The notes under the pieces: model-generated | The model's input: only the letters and a program-made list of their open reading frames with translations | Told to the model about the DNA's origin: nothing | The model's database searches: none | Source of the DNA: an uncultured Pelagibacteraceae bacterium | GTDB taxonomy: Bacteria; Pseudomonadota; Alphaproteobacteria; Pelagibacterales; Pelagibacteraceae | Length of the DNA: 35,180 nt | Assembly: GCA_902551455.1 (NCBI GenBank) | Contig: CACDDC010000011.1 | Location: forward strand, 1-35,180 | Reading direction: 5' to 3' | Shown here: piece by piece, positions 9,024 to 20,735 of the stretch | Layout of the letters: each line of letters begins with the position of its first letter | How positions within the stretch are numbered: the first letter of the stretch is position 1 | Program-made: the position numbers and the translations under genes

Positions 9024-10019
9024 ATGAATATAGCAATAGTAGGAGCAACAGGAAATGTTGGAAGGAAAATTATTGAAGTTTTAGAAAAAAAAAATTTTTC
9101 CATAAATAATTTATATTTAGTTGCATCCCCAAAAAGCGCTGGATTAAAATTAAAATTTAACAGCAAAGAAATTGAAGTTGAAAATTTAGAAACTTTTGAT
9201 TTTTCAAAGGCTAAAATTACTTTTTTCTCAGCAGGAGGAAAAATTTCAGAAAAATACGTTCCACTTGCTGCAAAACACTCAGTTGTTATTGATAACTCTA
9301 GTTATTTTAGAATGGATCCAGATGTGCCTTTAATTGTTCCTCAGGTTAATTCAAAAGATTTAAAAAATATTAAAAAAAATATAATTGCTAACCCGAATTG
9401 TTCAACAGCTCAACTTGTTATAATTTTAAAACCTTTACACGATTTGTTTAATATTAAAAGAGTGGTTATTTCAACTTATCAATCAACCTCTGGTGCCGGT
9501 AAAGCACCAATGGATGAACTAGTAGAACAAACTAAACTTTCATTAGAAAATAAAAAAATTATCTCAAAAAATTTTACTAAACAAATTGCATTTAATGCAA
9601 TTCCTCATATCGATACATTTATAGAAGGCGGATATACAAAGGAAGAAACAAAAATGATTAATGAAACAAAAAAAATAATTAGCAATAAAATAGAATTAAC
9701 AGCTACATGTGTAAGAATTCCTGTCATGGTTTCTCACGCAGAATCAATAAATATAGAATTTGAAAAACAATTTAGTATAGAAAAAGTTCGAGAAGTTCTT
9801 GAAAACGCTGATGGATGCAAAGTTATTGATGAAAGAAAAGATGGCGGCTACATAACACCAGTTGAAGCAGAAGGAAAAAATGAAACCTTTATTTCTAGAA
9901 TTAGAAAAGATAACAGTAACAAAAATACACTTAACCTTTGGTGTGTGTCTGATAATTTATTGAGAGGCGCGGCTTTAAATGCAGTAGAAATTGCTGAAGC
10001 ATATATTAAAAATAAATAA
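9024..10019 (+). CDS. asd: Aspartate-semialdehyde dehydrogenase
   Basis: Asd reduces aspartyl phosphate to aspartate semialdehyde with NADPH, the branch point for lysine/diaminopimelate, threonine and methionine. The 331-residue protein begins with the nucleotide-binding GATGNVGRKI. Catalytic Cys126 lies in NPNCSTAQ, the STYQSTSGAGKAPMDEL segment follows, and His238 lies in RIPVMVSHAES, the usual catalytic His position. Its stop overlaps the sdhC start by one base (TAATG). In relatives asd usually follows leuB directly; here the dmd genes intervene. Confidence 0.96.
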   Translation: MNIAIVGATGNVGRKIIEVLEKKNFSINNLYLVASPKSAGLKLKFNSKEIEVENLETFDFSKAKITFFSAGGKISEKYVPLAAKHSVVIDNSSYFRMDPDVPLIVPQVNSKDLKNIKKNIIANPNCSTAQLVIILKPLHDLFNIKRVVISTYQSTSGAGKAPMDELVEQTKLSLENKKIISKNFTKQIAFNAIPHIDTFIEGGYTKEETKMINETKKIISNKIELTATCVRIPVMVSHAESINIEFEKQFSIEKVREVLENADGCKVIDERKDGGYITPVEAEGKNETFISRIRKDNSNKNTLNLWCVSDNLLRGAALNAVEIAEAYIKNK

Positions 10020-10402
10020 TGAAAGATAAAAATCCTTTATCACCACATATACAAATTTATAGTTGGCATATATCTTCTCTAGTCTCAATTAGCCACAGAA
10101 TTACAGGTATTATAAATATATTTATTATAACTTTAGTATGTTGTTGGTTAGCATATTTACTTTTAGGAAGTAAAAATTATGAAATTATATTTAATTTTTT
10201 TGGAACATATATTGGTAAATTTTTAATTGTTGGTTCAGTATGGTCATTTTCTTTTCAAGCTTTAAGTGAAATCAGACATTTATTTTGGGATTTGGGTTTT
10301 GGATTTGAGATTAAAACTTCAAATATAACTGGAGTATTAGTTATTTTTGGTTCTTTTATTTTAACAATTTTTTTTATTTTAATTAAGAATTCTCTTTTAT
10401 GA
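10019..10402 (+). CDS. sdhC: Succinate dehydrogenase cytochrome b subunit SdhC
   Basis: SdhC is one of the two membrane anchors of complex II, holding heme b and part of the ubiquinone site. The 127-residue protein has three hydrophobic helices at about residues 22-50, 64-84 and 104-126. It keeps the family N-terminus (SPHIQIY), the quinone-site SHRITG (Ser25-Arg27) and His87 in EIRHLFWDLG, which aligns with the heme ligand His84 of E. coli SdhC. It overlaps asd by one base and sdhD by four (ATGA). The partner SdhD lacks its own ligand; see that entry. Confidence 0.94.
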   Translation: MKDKNPLSPHIQIYSWHISSLVSISHRITGIINIFIITLVCCWLAYLLLGSKNYEIIFNFFGTYIGKFLIVGSVWSFSFQALSEIRHLFWDLGFGFEIKTSNITGVLVIFGSFILTIFFILIKNSLL

Positions 10403-10728
10403 TTAATGCAACTAAGAAGTGGTTATTTTTAAAACTGAGCTCAGCAATACTTGTTCCTTTAATGTTGTGGTTCTTGTTTAATTTAGTATCTATTTATGAC
10501 AAATCTTACAACGATGTATTATCATTTTTTATAAGCCAGCCTTCGAAATTTTTATTTTCATTATTTATAATTTTTGCATACTTTTATTCTGCTTTAAGTA
10601 TTAGTGAAGTTTTTGAGGATTATATTCAAGATGAAAGTTTAAAAAATGTCGCAAACAAATTGCTCTTTTTATTTGCTATTATAATACCTATATTAGTATT
10701 AATAATATTGTACAAATTAGGTTTATGA
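10399..10728 (+). CDS. sdhD: Succinate dehydrogenase membrane anchor SdhD, lacking the heme-ligand histidine
   Basis: SdhD pairs with SdhC to anchor the SdhAB catalytic dimer. The 109-residue protein has three membrane helices (about residues 10-32, 47-70 and 85-107). The diagnostic VFEDYIQ after helix 2 (residues 71-77) fits the family's (I/L)(E/T)DYV motif. In E. coli the heme ligand His71 lies ten residues before the position aligned with Glu73; here that residue is Tyr63 (codon TAT at 10585-10587), and the protein has no histidine at all. It overlaps both sdhC and sdhA by four bases (ATGA). Identity is secure from position and motif. Confidence 0.9.
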   Translation: MINATKKWLFLKLSSAILVPLMLWFLFNLVSIYDKSYNDVLSFFISQPSKFLFSLFIIFAYFYSALSISEVFEDYIQDESLKNVANKLLFLFAIIIPILVLIILYKLGL

Positions 10729-12500
10729 GTTCATATAAAATTATAGATCATCAATATGATGTCGTTGTTCTTGGAGCAGGTGGTTCAGGATTAAGAGCGG
10801 CAGTAGGATTGAGTGAAGCAGGATTGAAAACTGCATGTATTTCAAAAGTTTTTCCTACTAGAAGTCATACATCCGCTGCACAAGGTGGTATTTCAGCAGC
10901 ACTAGGAAATATGGGTGAAGATGATTGGCGATGGCATATGTATGATACAGTCAAAGGATCAGATTGGTTAGGAGATCAAGATTGCATTGAATACTTGTGT
11001 AAAGAAGCTCCAAAAGCTGTTTTAGAACTTGAAAAATATGGTGTTCCTTTTAGTAGAACTAAAGAAGGTAAAATTTATCAAAGACCTTTTGGAGGGATGA
11101 CAAAAAATTATGGAAATGAACCTGTTCAAAGAACTTGTGCAGCCGCAGATAGAACTGGTCACGCAATTCTTCATACGCTTTATGGGCAAGCTTTGAAACA
11201 TAATACAGAATTTTTTATTGAATATTTTGCTTTAGATTTGTTAATGAAAGATGGAGAGTGTAAGGGATTAATTGCTTGGAATTTAAACGATGGAACAATT
11301 CACAGATTTAGATCCCATATAACAATTATTGCTACTGGAGGATATGGAAAAATTTATTATTCAGCAACTTCTGCTCATACTTGCACTGGTGATGGTAATG
11401 CAATGGTGCTTAGAGCAGGCTTACCATTACAAGATATGGAATTTGTTCAATTTCATCCAACAGGAATTTATGGACATGGAACTTTAATCTCGGAAGGTGT
11501 CAGAGGAGAAGGTGGTTACTTACTCAACTCAAAAGGGGAAAGATTTATGGAACGCTATGCTCCAAAAGCAAAAGATTTAGCATCAAGAGATGTAGTTAGT
11601 AGATCAATAGCTATAGAAATAAATGAAGGAAGAGGCGTAGGTCAACAAAAAGATCATGTTCATCTTCATTTAAACCATCTTGATCCAAAAGTAATAGAAC
11701 AAAGACTTCCTGGAATATCTGAGTCTTCAAAGTTGTTTGCAAATGTAGATGTTACAAAAGAACCAATTCCAGTTGTTCCCACTGTTCATTATAATATGGG
11801 AGGTATTCCTACAAACTTTAAAGCTGAAGTCTTAACTATGAATGGCTCTGAAAAAATAGTTCCAGGTTTAATGGCAATAGGAGAGGCCGCTTGTGTTTCT
11901 GTTCATGGCGCAAATAGATTAGGCTCCAATTCTTTAATAGATTTAGTTGTTTTTGGAAGATCTGCTGCAAAAAGAGCATCTGAAATAATTAAATCAGGAA
12001 CTCCTCATCAAGAAATACCAAAATCTGAGACGGATAAGTGTATTGATAGATTTGATAAGTTAAGAAATGGTAGTGGAGAAAATCGAACAGCTGATTTAAG
12101 ATTATCAATGCAAAAAACTATGCAATCAAAATGTGCTGTTTTTAGAACTGAGAAAACACTTAAAGAAGGTATTGAAGAAATTCGAAAATCATATGATGGA
12201 ATGAGTTCTATATCAGTTAAAGATAAATCATTAATATTTAATACTGATTTGGTTGAAACTTTAGAATTTGATAATTTAATAAGACAAGCGATCACGACAA
12301 TGGACTCCGCTTATTATAGAAAAGAAAGTAGAGGAGCACATGCAAGAGAAGATTATCCTAAAAGAAATGATGAAAAATTTATGCAACACACTTTATCTTG
12401 GTGCAATGGTAGTAAAACTAAAATTGATTATAGACCAGTTAATAAATCAACTTTAACGAATGATGTGCAATATTTTCCACCTCAAGAAAGAGTATATTAA
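10725..12500 (+). CDS. sdhA: Succinate dehydrogenase flavoprotein subunit SdhA
   Basis: SdhA oxidises succinate to fumarate with covalently bound FAD and passes electrons to SdhB. The 591-residue length is normal. The N-terminal Rossmann motif [15 protein letters not shown] is followed by [10 protein letters not shown], in which His48 is the flavin attachment residue. Further motifs are the active-site [10 protein letters not shown], the [10 protein letters not shown] stretch, ANRLGSNSL for FAD, and the C-terminal [13 protein letters not shown]. It overlaps sdhD by four bases and sdhB by one (TAATG). Confidence 0.98.
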   Translation: MSSYKIIDHQYDVVVLGAGGSGLRAAVGLSEAGLKTACISKVFPTRSHTSAAQGGISAALGNMGEDDWRWHMYDTVKGSDWLGDQDCIEYLCKEAPKAVLELEKYGVPFSRTKEGKIYQRPFGGMTKNYGNEPVQRTCAAADRTGHAILHTLYGQALKHNTEFFIEYFALDLLMKDGECKGLIAWNLNDGTIHRFRSHITIIATGGYGKIYYSATSAHTCTGDGNAMVLRAGLPLQDMEFVQFHPTGIYGHGTLISEGVRGEGGYLLNSKGERFMERYAPKAKDLASRDVVSRSIAIEINEGRGVGQQKDHVHLHLNHLDPKVIEQRLPGISESSKLFANVDVTKEPIPVVPTVHYNMGGIPTNFKAEVLTMNGSEKIVPGLMAIGEAACVSVHGANRLGSNSLIDLVVFGRSAAKRASEIIKSGTPHQEIPKSETDKCIDRFDKLRNGSGENRTADLRLSMQKTMQSKCAVFRTEKTLKEGIEEIRKSYDGMSSISVKDKSLIFNTDLVETLEFDNLIRQAITTMDSAYYRKESRGAHAREDYPKRNDEKFMQHTLSWCNGSKTKIDYRPVNKSTLTNDVQYFPPQERVY

Positions 12501-13270
12501 TGGTACAAATAAATTTACCCAAAAATTCTAAAATCCAAAAAGGAAAATATTATAAAGATAATACCGGTTCAAATAATATTAGAAAAGTAAATGTTTATAG
12601 ATGGGATCCTTCAAATGAAGAAAATCCTAGAATAGATACCTACGAAGTGGATATGAATAATTGTCCATCAAAAGTTCTAGATATATTAAATAAAATCAAA
12701 AATGAAATTGATCCATCTTTAGCTTATAGAAGGTCATGTTCACATGGCGTTTGTGGGTCTTGCGCAATGAATATGGATGGAAAAAATGGTTTGGCATGTA
12801 CAAAATCACATTCTGAAATTAAAGGAGATATTAATATTTATCCATTGCCACACTTAAAAGTATTAAAAGATTTAATTGGAGATTTAAGCATTCTTTATAA
12901 ACAATATGAGTCGGTTGAACCGTGGCTTAAAACTTCAAAAAAAAGTGAAAAAGAAAATATTCAATCAATGGAAGATAGATCAAAATTAGATGGACTTTAT
13001 GAATGTATAATGTGCGCGTGTTGTTCAACTGCATGCCCAAGTTATTGGTGGAATGGAGAGAAATATTTAGGACCTGCTGTTTTATTACAAGCTTACAGGT
13101 GGATAGTAGACAGTAGAGATGAAGATAGGAAAGAAAGATTGAAGAAAGTTGCTGATGAATTGAAGCTTTATAGATGCCATACAATTATGAACTGTACTAA
13201 TGCATGCCCAAAAGGTTTAAATCCTGCAAAAGCTATTGCATCTATTAAAAAAATGCTTGCAACTAGCTAA
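12500..13270 (+). CDS. sdhB: Succinate dehydrogenase iron-sulfur subunit SdhB
   Basis: SdhB carries electrons from SdhA to ubiquinone through three clusters. The 256-residue protein shows all ligands: C80, C85, C88 and C100 for [2Fe-2S]; C169, C172, C175 with C236 for [4Fe-4S]; and C179, C226 and C232 for [3Fe-4S]. The quinone-site sequence CPSYWWN (residues 179-185) matches the E. coli CPSFWWN. The internal electron wire thus appears complete up to the quinone, in contrast to the altered heme site of SdhD. It ends the sdhCDAB set, 21 bases before mmsA. Confidence 0.98.
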   Translation: MVQINLPKNSKIQKGKYYKDNTGSNNIRKVNVYRWDPSNEENPRIDTYEVDMNNCPSKVLDILNKIKNEIDPSLAYRRSCSHGVCGSCAMNMDGKNGLACTKSHSEIKGDINIYPLPHLKVLKDLIGDLSILYKQYESVEPWLKTSKKSEKENIQSMEDRSKLDGLYECIMCACCSTACPSYWWNGEKYLGPAVLLQAYRWIVDSRDEDRKERLKKVADELKLYRCHTIMNCTNACPKGLNPAKAIASIKKMLATS

Positions 13271-13291
13271 TTATATATTTAAATAATTTCG

Positions 13292-14785
13292 ATGAATTTA
13301 ATACAGCATTACATCAATGGCAAAATTGTTTCTGGAGAATCTAGCAGAAAAGGTAAAGTATTTAATCCAGCCACTGGAGCCCAAGAATCTGAAGTAATAT
13401 TAGGAATGAAATCAGATTTAGATAAAGCAGTCGAGCATGCAAAGAAAGCTTTTTTTACTTGGTCAGCGAAACCACCAATACAGAGAGCAAGAATAATTTT
13501 TAAATACAAAGAATTAATAGAAAAAAATTCAGATGAACTTACTAAATTAATTGTGTCAGAGCATGGAAAAGTTTATGAGGATGCAAAAGGGTCACTGACA
13601 AGAGGCTTAGAGGTAGTAGAATTTGCGTGCGGAATTCCTCAAATGTTAAAAGGTGAATTTACTGAAAATGTAGGAACTGATATAGATAGCTGGTCAATTA
13701 GACAACCGTTAGGAGTTTGTGCAGGAATAACCCCATTTAATTTTCCTGCGATGGTACCGATGTGGATGTTTCCAATGGCTATAGCCTGCGGCAATACTTT
13801 TGTTTTAAAACCTTCTGAAAAAGATCCATCTTGTTCAATAAAATTAGCCGAATTATTTACAGAAGCTGGTTTACCTGAAGGAGTCTTAAATGTAGTTCAT
13901 GGAGATAAAGAAGTAGTAGATGCAATATTAACAAATAAAGATATTCAAGCAGTCAGTTTTGTTGGATCAACTCCTATTGCAAAATATATTTATGAAAATG
14001 CTGCAAAAAATGAAAAAAGAGTGCAAGCATTGGGTGGAGCTAAAAACCACTGTGTTGTAATGCCAGATTGTGATTTAGATCAAGCAGTAAATGGTCTAAT
14101 GGGGGCAGCTTATGGCTCTGCTGGGGAAAGATGTATGGCACAATCAGTTGCTGTCGCTGTTGGAAATGTAGGAGACAGACTTGTTAGCGAACTAGCAAAA
14201 AAGGTTGAATCTTTAAAAGTTGGACCAGGAATGGATAAAAATTCAGAAATGGGCCCTTTAGTAACAAAGGAACATTTAGAAAAAGTTAAAGGTTATGTAG
14301 ATTTAGGAGTAAAAGAAGGGGCTAAGTTAATTGTAGATGGAAGAAAAATTAAACTTCAAGGTTATGATAAAGGATTTTATATAGGAGGCTGTCTTTTTGA
14401 CCATGTAAAAAAAGATATGAGAATTTATAAAGAGGAAATATTCGGACCCGTATTGTCAGTAGTAAGAGCTAAAGATTTTGATGAAGCCACACAAATAATC
14501 AATGACCATGAATTTGGAAATGGTACAAGCATTTATACTAGAGATGGTGATGTAGGTAGAACTTTTGCAAGTAAAATTAAAATTGGTATGGTTGGAATTA
14601 ATATTCCAATTCCAGTACCAGTCGCATTTCACAGTTTTGGCGGTTGGAAAAGGTCATTATTTGGAGATCAGCATATGCATGGTCCAGAAGGAGTAAGATT
14701 TTATACAAAATTAAAAACGATAACTTCAAGATGGCCTTCAGGTGTAAGATCAAATCCAGAATTTATAATGCCAACTATGAAATAA
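13292..14785 (+). CDS. mmsA: CoA-acylating methylmalonate-semialdehyde dehydrogenase
   Basis: MmsA converts methylmalonate semialdehyde to propionyl-CoA, and malonate semialdehyde to acetyl-CoA, with NAD+ and CoA. The 497-residue aldehyde dehydrogenase fold includes TPFNFPAMVPMWMFPMA, typical of the MmsA subfamily, the NAD-binding FVGSTPIAKYIY, and catalytic Cys281 in SAGERCMAQ. The C-terminal half has KEEIFGPVLSVVRA. It lies alone between sdhB and mdh with 21-base spacers on both sides, unlike its overlapping neighbours. Expected roles are valine or beta-alanine catabolism, or disposal of three-carbon units. The exact substrate cannot be read from sequence. Confidence 0.9.
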   Translation: MNLIQHYINGKIVSGESSRKGKVFNPATGAQESEVILGMKSDLDKAVEHAKKAFFTWSAKPPIQRARIIFKYKELIEKNSDELTKLIVSEHGKVYEDAKGSLTRGLEVVEFACGIPQMLKGEFTENVGTDIDSWSIRQPLGVCAGITPFNFPAMVPMWMFPMAIACGNTFVLKPSEKDPSCSIKLAELFTEAGLPEGVLNVVHGDKEVVDAILTNKDIQAVSFVGSTPIAKYIYENAAKNEKRVQALGGAKNHCVVMPDCDLDQAVNGLMGAAYGSAGERCMAQSVAVAVGNVGDRLVSELAKKVESLKVGPGMDKNSEMGPLVTKEHLEKVKGYVDLGVKEGAKLIVDGRKIKLQGYDKGFYIGGCLFDHVKKDMRIYKEEIFGPVLSVVRAKDFDEATQIINDHEFGNGTSIYTRDGDVGRTFASKIKIGMVGINIPIPVPVAFHSFGGWKRSLFGDQHMHGPEGVRFYTKLKTITSRWPSGVRSNPEFIMPTMK

Positions 14786-14790
14786 ATTCC

Positions 14791-15766
<976 letters not shown>

Positions 15767-16927
15767 ATGAATATTCACGAGCATCAAGCTAAAGAAATTT
15801 TAAAAAAATATGGTGCGTCAGTACCAAATGGAGTGATGGGCTTTTCAGTCGATGAAATTGTTGAAAAAGTAAAGAAATTAAACACTCAAAAATATGTATT
15901 AAAGGCCCAAATTCATGCTGGTGGACGAGGAAAAGCTGGAGGCATCAAAATATTAGATAATATAGATGATTTAACTAAAGCTTCAAAAGAAATGCTTGGT
16001 AAAATTTTGGTAACTAATCAAACTGGACCAAGTGGAAAAGAAGTAAAGAGATTATACGTTGAAGAATCATCTAAAATAAAAAAAGAGTTTTATCTTTCAT
16101 GTTTAGTCGATCGTGTAAGTTCTAAAATAGCATTTATATCAAGTGATCAAGGAGGAATGGATATTGAAGAAGTTGCAAAATCTGATCCAGAAAAAATTGT
16201 TACTACAAAAGTAGATTTTCTTAAAGAAATTAGTGAAGAAGACTGTAAAAAAATAATTCAAATATTTAATCTAGATGGTCATACATCATCTCAAGGAATT
16301 AAACTTATAAAATCAATTTATAAAATGTTTATTTCTACTGATGCAAATCTAGTAGAAATAAATCCTTTAATTTTAACCAGTGAAAATAATTTACTTTGCT
16401 TAGATGCAAAAATGAATTTTGATGATAATGCAATTTTTAGAAATCCAGAAATTTTAGAATTGAGAGATTTAAATGAGGAAGATCCTACAGAAATTGAGGC
16501 AAGTAAATATGATTTGGCATATATTAAATTAGGTGGAAGCATTGGTTGTATGGTTAATGGAGCAGGTTTAGCAATGGCTACAATGGACATAATAAAATTA
16601 TATGGAGAAGAACCCGCAAATTTTCTAGATGTCGGTGGTGGAGCCTCAAAAGAAAAAGTATCTGCTGCATTCAAAATTATTCTTTCAGATAAAAATGTAA
16701 AAGGAATTCTAATAAATATATTTGGTGGAATTATGAGATGTGATGTTCTTGCTCAAGGAGTTGTTGATGCTGCAAAAGAATTTAAAATTAATATTCCCTT
16801 AGTTGTCAGATTAGCTGGAACGAATTTTGAAAAAGGAAAAAAAATTTTAGATAATTCTAGTTTAGATATTATTTCAGCTTCTGATTTATCTGATGCTGCT
16901 CAAAAAATTGTAAAGGAAATTAAGTAA
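15767..16927 (+). CDS. sucC: Succinyl-CoA synthetase beta subunit
   Basis: SucC, with SucD, converts succinyl-CoA to succinate with formation of a nucleoside triphosphate. The 386-residue protein has the opening MNIHEHQAKEILKKYG, an ATP-grasp domain with the HAGGRGKAGGIK loop near residues 50-61, VEINPLIL near the domain end, and a C-terminal CoA-ligase domain with FLDVGGGA and INIFGGIMRCD. It begins immediately after mdh and ends immediately before the sucD ATG with no spacer. Confidence 0.98.
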   Translation: MNIHEHQAKEILKKYGASVPNGVMGFSVDEIVEKVKKLNTQKYVLKAQIHAGGRGKAGGIKILDNIDDLTKASKEMLGKILVTNQTGPSGKEVKRLYVEESSKIKKEFYLSCLVDRVSSKIAFISSDQGGMDIEEVAKSDPEKIVTTKVDFLKEISEEDCKKIIQIFNLDGHTSSQGIKLIKSIYKMFISTDANLVEINPLILTSENNLLCLDAKMNFDDNAIFRNPEILELRDLNEEDPTEIEASKYDLAYIKLGGSIGCMVNGAGLAMATMDIIKLYGEEPANFLDVGGGASKEKVSAAFKIILSDKNVKGILINIFGGIMRCDVLAQGVVDAAKEFKINIPLVVRLAGTNFEKGKKILDNSSLDIISASDLSDAAQKIVKEIK

Positions 16928-17803
16928 ATGTCAGTTTTAGTAAATAAAGATACCAAAGTTATCTGCCAAGGATTTACAGGATCACATGGAACTTTTCACT
17001 CTGAACAGTCAATTAAATATGGTACTAATCTTGTAGGCGGCGTTACTCCCAAAAAAGGAGGACAAGTTCATTTAGAAAGACCTGTATTTAATACTGTTCA
17101 AGATGCTAAGAATGAAACAGGTGCTAATGCAACTATGATCTATGTTCCTGCTAAATTTGCTGCGGCAGCCATAATAGAGGCAATTGATGCTTCAATGGAA
17201 TTAATTGTTTGTATCACTGAAGGAATTCCAATTTTAGATATGTTAAAAGTTAAACAGAAATTACTTAAATCAAATTCAAGATTAATAGGACCAAATTGTC
17301 CTGGAATTATTACACCAGACGAATGTAAAATTGGAATCATGCCTGGCAACATACATAAAAGAGGATCTGTTGGTATTGTTTCTAGGTCAGGAACTTTAAC
17401 TTATGAAGCAGTAGCTCAAACGACAGAAAATGGACTAGGACAATCTACTTGTGTAGGTATTGGCGGGGACCCAATCAATGGAACAAGTTTTATTGATTGT
17501 TTAGATTTATTTTTAAAAGACCCTGAAACTAAATCAATTTTAATGATAGGAGAAATAGGAGGCTCTGCAGAGGAAGAAGCATCTGAGTTTCTTAAAAATC
17601 ATAAATTAAAAAAACCTACTGTGGGATTTGTAGCTGGACTTACCGCTCCTCCTGGAAGAAGAATGGGTCATGCTGGGGCTATAATATCAAAGGGAAAAGG
17701 TGGAGCAGAACAAAAAATTAAAATTATGGAAGAAGCAGGGATAACAGTTGCAGAATCACCTGCTGAATTAGGCAAAACACTCTTAAACAAATTGTCACTT
17801 TAA
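16928..17803 (+). CDS. sucD: Succinyl-CoA synthetase alpha subunit
   Basis: SucD binds CoA and carries the phosphohistidine of the enzyme. The 291-residue protein has the CoA-binding [13 protein letters not shown] near residues 15-27, the [11 protein letters not shown] segment, and His248 in RRMGHAGAI, the expected phosphorylated residue. It starts directly after the sucC stop, as expected for subunits made in equal amounts. A 38-base AT-only spacer with an inverted repeat separates it from sucA. Confidence 0.98.
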   Translation: MSVLVNKDTKVICQGFTGSHGTFHSEQSIKYGTNLVGGVTPKKGGQVHLERPVFNTVQDAKNETGANATMIYVPAKFAAAAIIEAIDASMELIVCITEGIPILDMLKVKQKLLKSNSRLIGPNCPGIITPDECKIGIMPGNIHKRGSVGIVSRSGTLTYEAVAQTTENGLGQSTCVGIGGDPINGTSFIDCLDLFLKDPETKSILMIGEIGGSAEEEASEFLKNHKLKKPTVGFVAGLTAPPGRRMGHAGAIISKGKGGAEQKIKIMEEAGITVAESPAELGKTLLNKLSL

Positions 17804-17810
17804 AATTTAC

Positions 17811-17838
17811 TTTTAAATATTATAATAAGTATTTAAAA
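17811..17838 (+). repeat. 9-bp inverted repeat just upstream of sucA
   Basis: TTTTAAATA (17811-17819) and TATTTAAAA (17830-17838) are perfect inverted copies flanking a 10-base centre that contains TATAAT (17821-17826). The element ends three bases before the sucA ATG. A TATAAT -10 box would put transcription almost at the start codon; the nearest -35-like hexamer, TTGTCA at 17792-17797, is 23 bases away, too far for a standard promoter. It may also simply be AT-rich spacer. Confidence 0.35.
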
Positions 17839-17841
17839 TAA

Positions 17842-20733
17842 ATGTCTTCATCTAAAAATTTAGAAATCGCAAAAACTTCATTTTTGAGTAAATCAAATAG
17901 TGCATTTATTGAAGAAATGTATCTTAGATATATTGAAAACGATAATAGTCTACCATCGAGCTGGAAAGATTATTTTGAAACTCTAGGAGAAGAACTAGAT
18001 ACAATAGTGAAAGAAATTGAAGGACCAACTTGGAAACCTCAAAAAAAGAAAATTAACGTTCAAATCTCTGAAGAAAAAAGTACTTTTGAAAAAAATGAAA
18101 ATAAACTATCTATCAAACAGGAAGATTCTGAGAAAGCAAAATCAGATACAATTAAAGTCGTAGCATTAATTAGAGCATACAGAATTAGAGGCCATTTAAT
18201 AGCTAAACTAGATCCACTCGAAATGATGGAAAGAAAATATTTGCATGAGTTACATCCAGCAGATCATGGTTTTAAAAAGGAAGAATATGATAAAAAAATA
18301 TATTTATATTCTTATTTAGACAAAGGATACGCATCTATAAATGAAATAATCAGTTTTCTTAAAAAAATATATTGTTCAAGTGTAGGTGTTGAATACATGC
18401 ATATTTCTGACCCAATAGAAAAAAAGTGGTTTAGAGATCGAATGGAAAAAGAAGAAAATCAAATAAAATTTACTTTGAATGGAAAAAAAGCAATACTAAA
18501 TAAATTGATACAGGCTGAAGGTTTTGAAAAATTTCTAGCTCTTAAATTTGTTGGTACAAAAAGGTTTGGTCTTGACGGAGCAGAGTCGCTTATTCCAGCT
18601 TTAGAACAAATAATAAAAAGAGGTGGTCAACTAGGAGTTAAAGAAGTTAAAATAGGTATGCCTCATAGAGGTAGACTAAATGTATTAGCAAATGTATTGC
18701 AAAAATCTTACAAAAGAATATTTAATGAATTTGCAGGAGAGTTTCATAGTACGCCATCTGACTCTGCTGGTGATGTAAAATACCATTTAGGTGCATCATC
18801 AAATAGAGTTTTTGATAGTAATTCAGTTCATATAAGTCTTACAGATAATCCTTCACATTTAGAAGCTGTTGATCCTGTTGTATTAGGACAAACAAGAGCG
18901 AAACAATATTTTCATGAAGATTTAAAAAGAGAAAAAGTAATACCAATATTAATTCACGGAGATGCTGCCTTTGCAGGACAGGGAGTAGTAGCTGAATGCT
19001 TTGCGATGTCAGGACTTCCTGGACACAACACAGGTGGAACAATTCATATTATAGTAAATAATCAAATTGGATTTACAACTAGCCCAAGATTTGCAAGATC
19101 TAGCCCATATCCTTCTGACCTAGGAAAAGTGGTTGAGTCTCCTATTTTACATTGTAATGGTGATGATCCAGAGGCAGTAGTTCATTGTGCAAAAATTGCA
19201 ATTGAATTTAGACAAAAATTTAAAAAAGATGTTGTTATAGATATGATTTGTTATCGAAGATTTGGTCATAACGAGGGAGATGAACCATCATTTACACAAC
19301 CGCTTATGTATAAAAAAATAAAACAACATCCAACAACTGTTAATGTATATGGAAAAAAACTTATAAATGAAAAAATTATTTCTGAAGAAGATTTTGGCAA
19401 TATGAAAAAAGAGTTTAAGAATCTTCTTGATGAACAATTTAGAACAGCAAAAAATTATAAACCAAAAATTGAATGGTACGAAGGAACTTGGTCAAGATAT
19501 AAACCAGAGAAAGGTAAAGATAGAAGAGGAAAAAGTGGGGTCGATATTAAAAAACTAGATAAAATATCTGAAAAAGTTCATAATATTCCCTTAAATCTAA
19601 ATATACATAAAACAATATCTAAAATTTTAGATTTAAGAAAAAAAACTATACAAAATAAAAAAGGGATTGATTGGTCTACTGCAGAAACATTAGCTTTTGG
19701 CAGTTTGCTAGAAGAAGGATATCCAGTAAGACTAGTTGGTCAGGACACTGGGAGAGGAACTTTCAGTCAAAGACATTCAGTATTACGAAACCAAATAGAT
19801 AACTCGAGGTATATACCTTTAAATAATATTTCAAGTAATCAGAAGAAAATTGAAGTTGTTGATAGCTTTCTTTCAGAGCTTGCAGTCTTAGGTTTCGAGT
19901 ATGGTTATAGTCTAGTTTCTCCAGAGACTCTAACAATCTGGGAAGCACAATTTGGGGATTTTGCAAATGGTGCTCAAGTAGTTATAGATCAATTTATTTC
20001 TTCTGGAGAGAGAAAGTGGTCTCGAGCAAGTGGACTTGTAATGCTTTTGCCCCACGGTTATGAAGGCCAAGGACCCGAACATTCATCTGCAAGACTAGAA
20101 AGATTTCTACAAATGTGTGCTCAAGACAATCTTCAAGTTATGAATTGTACTACACCAGCAAACTATTTTCATGCGCTAAGAAGACAGATTCATAGAGATT
20201 TTAGAAAACCCCTAGTAATTATGACTCCAAAATCACTTCTTAGACATAAGTTTTGCGTTTCTAATTTAGATGATTTTGGAAAAAAAAATTCATTTCACAG
20301 GGTTCTCTGGGATCATGCTTTAGAGGAGAATAATAAATTTATAGAACTTAAAAAGAGTGAAAAAATTAATAAAGTAATTTTGTGTTCTGGAAAAATATAT
20401 TTTGACTTACTTGAAGCACGTGAAAAAATTAAAAAAGATGATATTGTTATCTTTAGAATTGAGCAATTATACCCTTTTCCAGTAAAATCACTTGTGAAAG
20501 AAATTAAAAAATACGCTAAAAACTCAAAATTTTATTGGTGCCAAGAGGAACCTAAAAATATGGGCGCATGGTTTTCTGTGAGAGATTATATTCAATGGAC
20601 ATTAGATTATATTGGAGCTAAAAATAACAAAATTTCTTATATTGGAAGAAACCCTGCAGCATCTCCTGCTACAGGCTATGCAAAAAGGCATTTAAGCCAA
20701 CAAAAAGAAATTATTGAAAAGGTTTTAAAATAA
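17842..20733 (+). CDS. sucA: 2-oxoglutarate dehydrogenase E1 component
   Basis: SucA is the thiamine-diphosphate enzyme that decarboxylates 2-oxoglutarate and passes the succinyl group to the lipoyl arm of SucB. The 963-residue length is standard. The N-terminal part has the [19 protein letters not shown] segment that typifies E1o. [15 protein letters not shown] begins the catalytic core, the [14 protein letters not shown] region precedes the ThDP-binding [17 protein letters not shown], and [20 protein letters not shown] and the C-terminal [13 protein letters not shown] follow. It is two bases upstream of sucB. Confidence 0.98.
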   Translation: MSSSKNLEIAKTSFLSKSNSAFIEEMYLRYIENDNSLPSSWKDYFETLGEELDTIVKEIEGPTWKPQKKKINVQISEEKSTFEKNENKLSIKQEDSEKAKSDTIKVVALIRAYRIRGHLIAKLDPLEMMERKYLHELHPADHGFKKEEYDKKIYLYSYLDKGYASINEIISFLKKIYCSSVGVEYMHISDPIEKKWFRDRMEKEENQIKFTLNGKKAILNKLIQAEGFEKFLALKFVGTKRFGLDGAESLIPALEQIIKRGGQLGVKEVKIGMPHRGRLNVLANVLQKSYKRIFNEFAGEFHSTPSDSAGDVKYHLGASSNRVFDSNSVHISLTDNPSHLEAVDPVVLGQTRAKQYFHEDLKREKVIPILIHGDAAFAGQGVVAECFAMSGLPGHNTGGTIHIIVNNQIGFTTSPRFARSSPYPSDLGKVVESPILHCNGDDPEAVVHCAKIAIEFRQKFKKDVVIDMICYRRFGHNEGDEPSFTQPLMYKKIKQHPTTVNVYGKKLINEKIISEEDFGNMKKEFKNLLDEQFRTAKNYKPKIEWYEGTWSRYKPEKGKDRRGKSGVDIKKLDKISEKVHNIPLNLNIHKTISKILDLRKKTIQNKKGIDWSTAETLAFGSLLEEGYPVRLVGQDTGRGTFSQRHSVLRNQIDNSRYIPLNNISSNQKKIEVVDSFLSELAVLGFEYGYSLVSPETLTIWEAQFGDFANGAQVVIDQFISSGERKWSRASGLVMLLPHGYEGQGPEHSSARLERFLQMCAQDNLQVMNCTTPANYFHALRRQIHRDFRKPLVIMTPKSLLRHKFCVSNLDDFGKKNSFHRVLWDHALEENNKFIELKKSEKINKVILCSGKIYFDLLEAREKIKKDDIVIFRIEQLYPFPVKSLVKEIKKYAKNSKFYWCQEEPKNMGAWFSVRDYIQWTLDYIGAKNNKISYIGRNPAASPATGYAKRHLSQQKEIIEKVLK

Positions 20734-20735
20734 CT

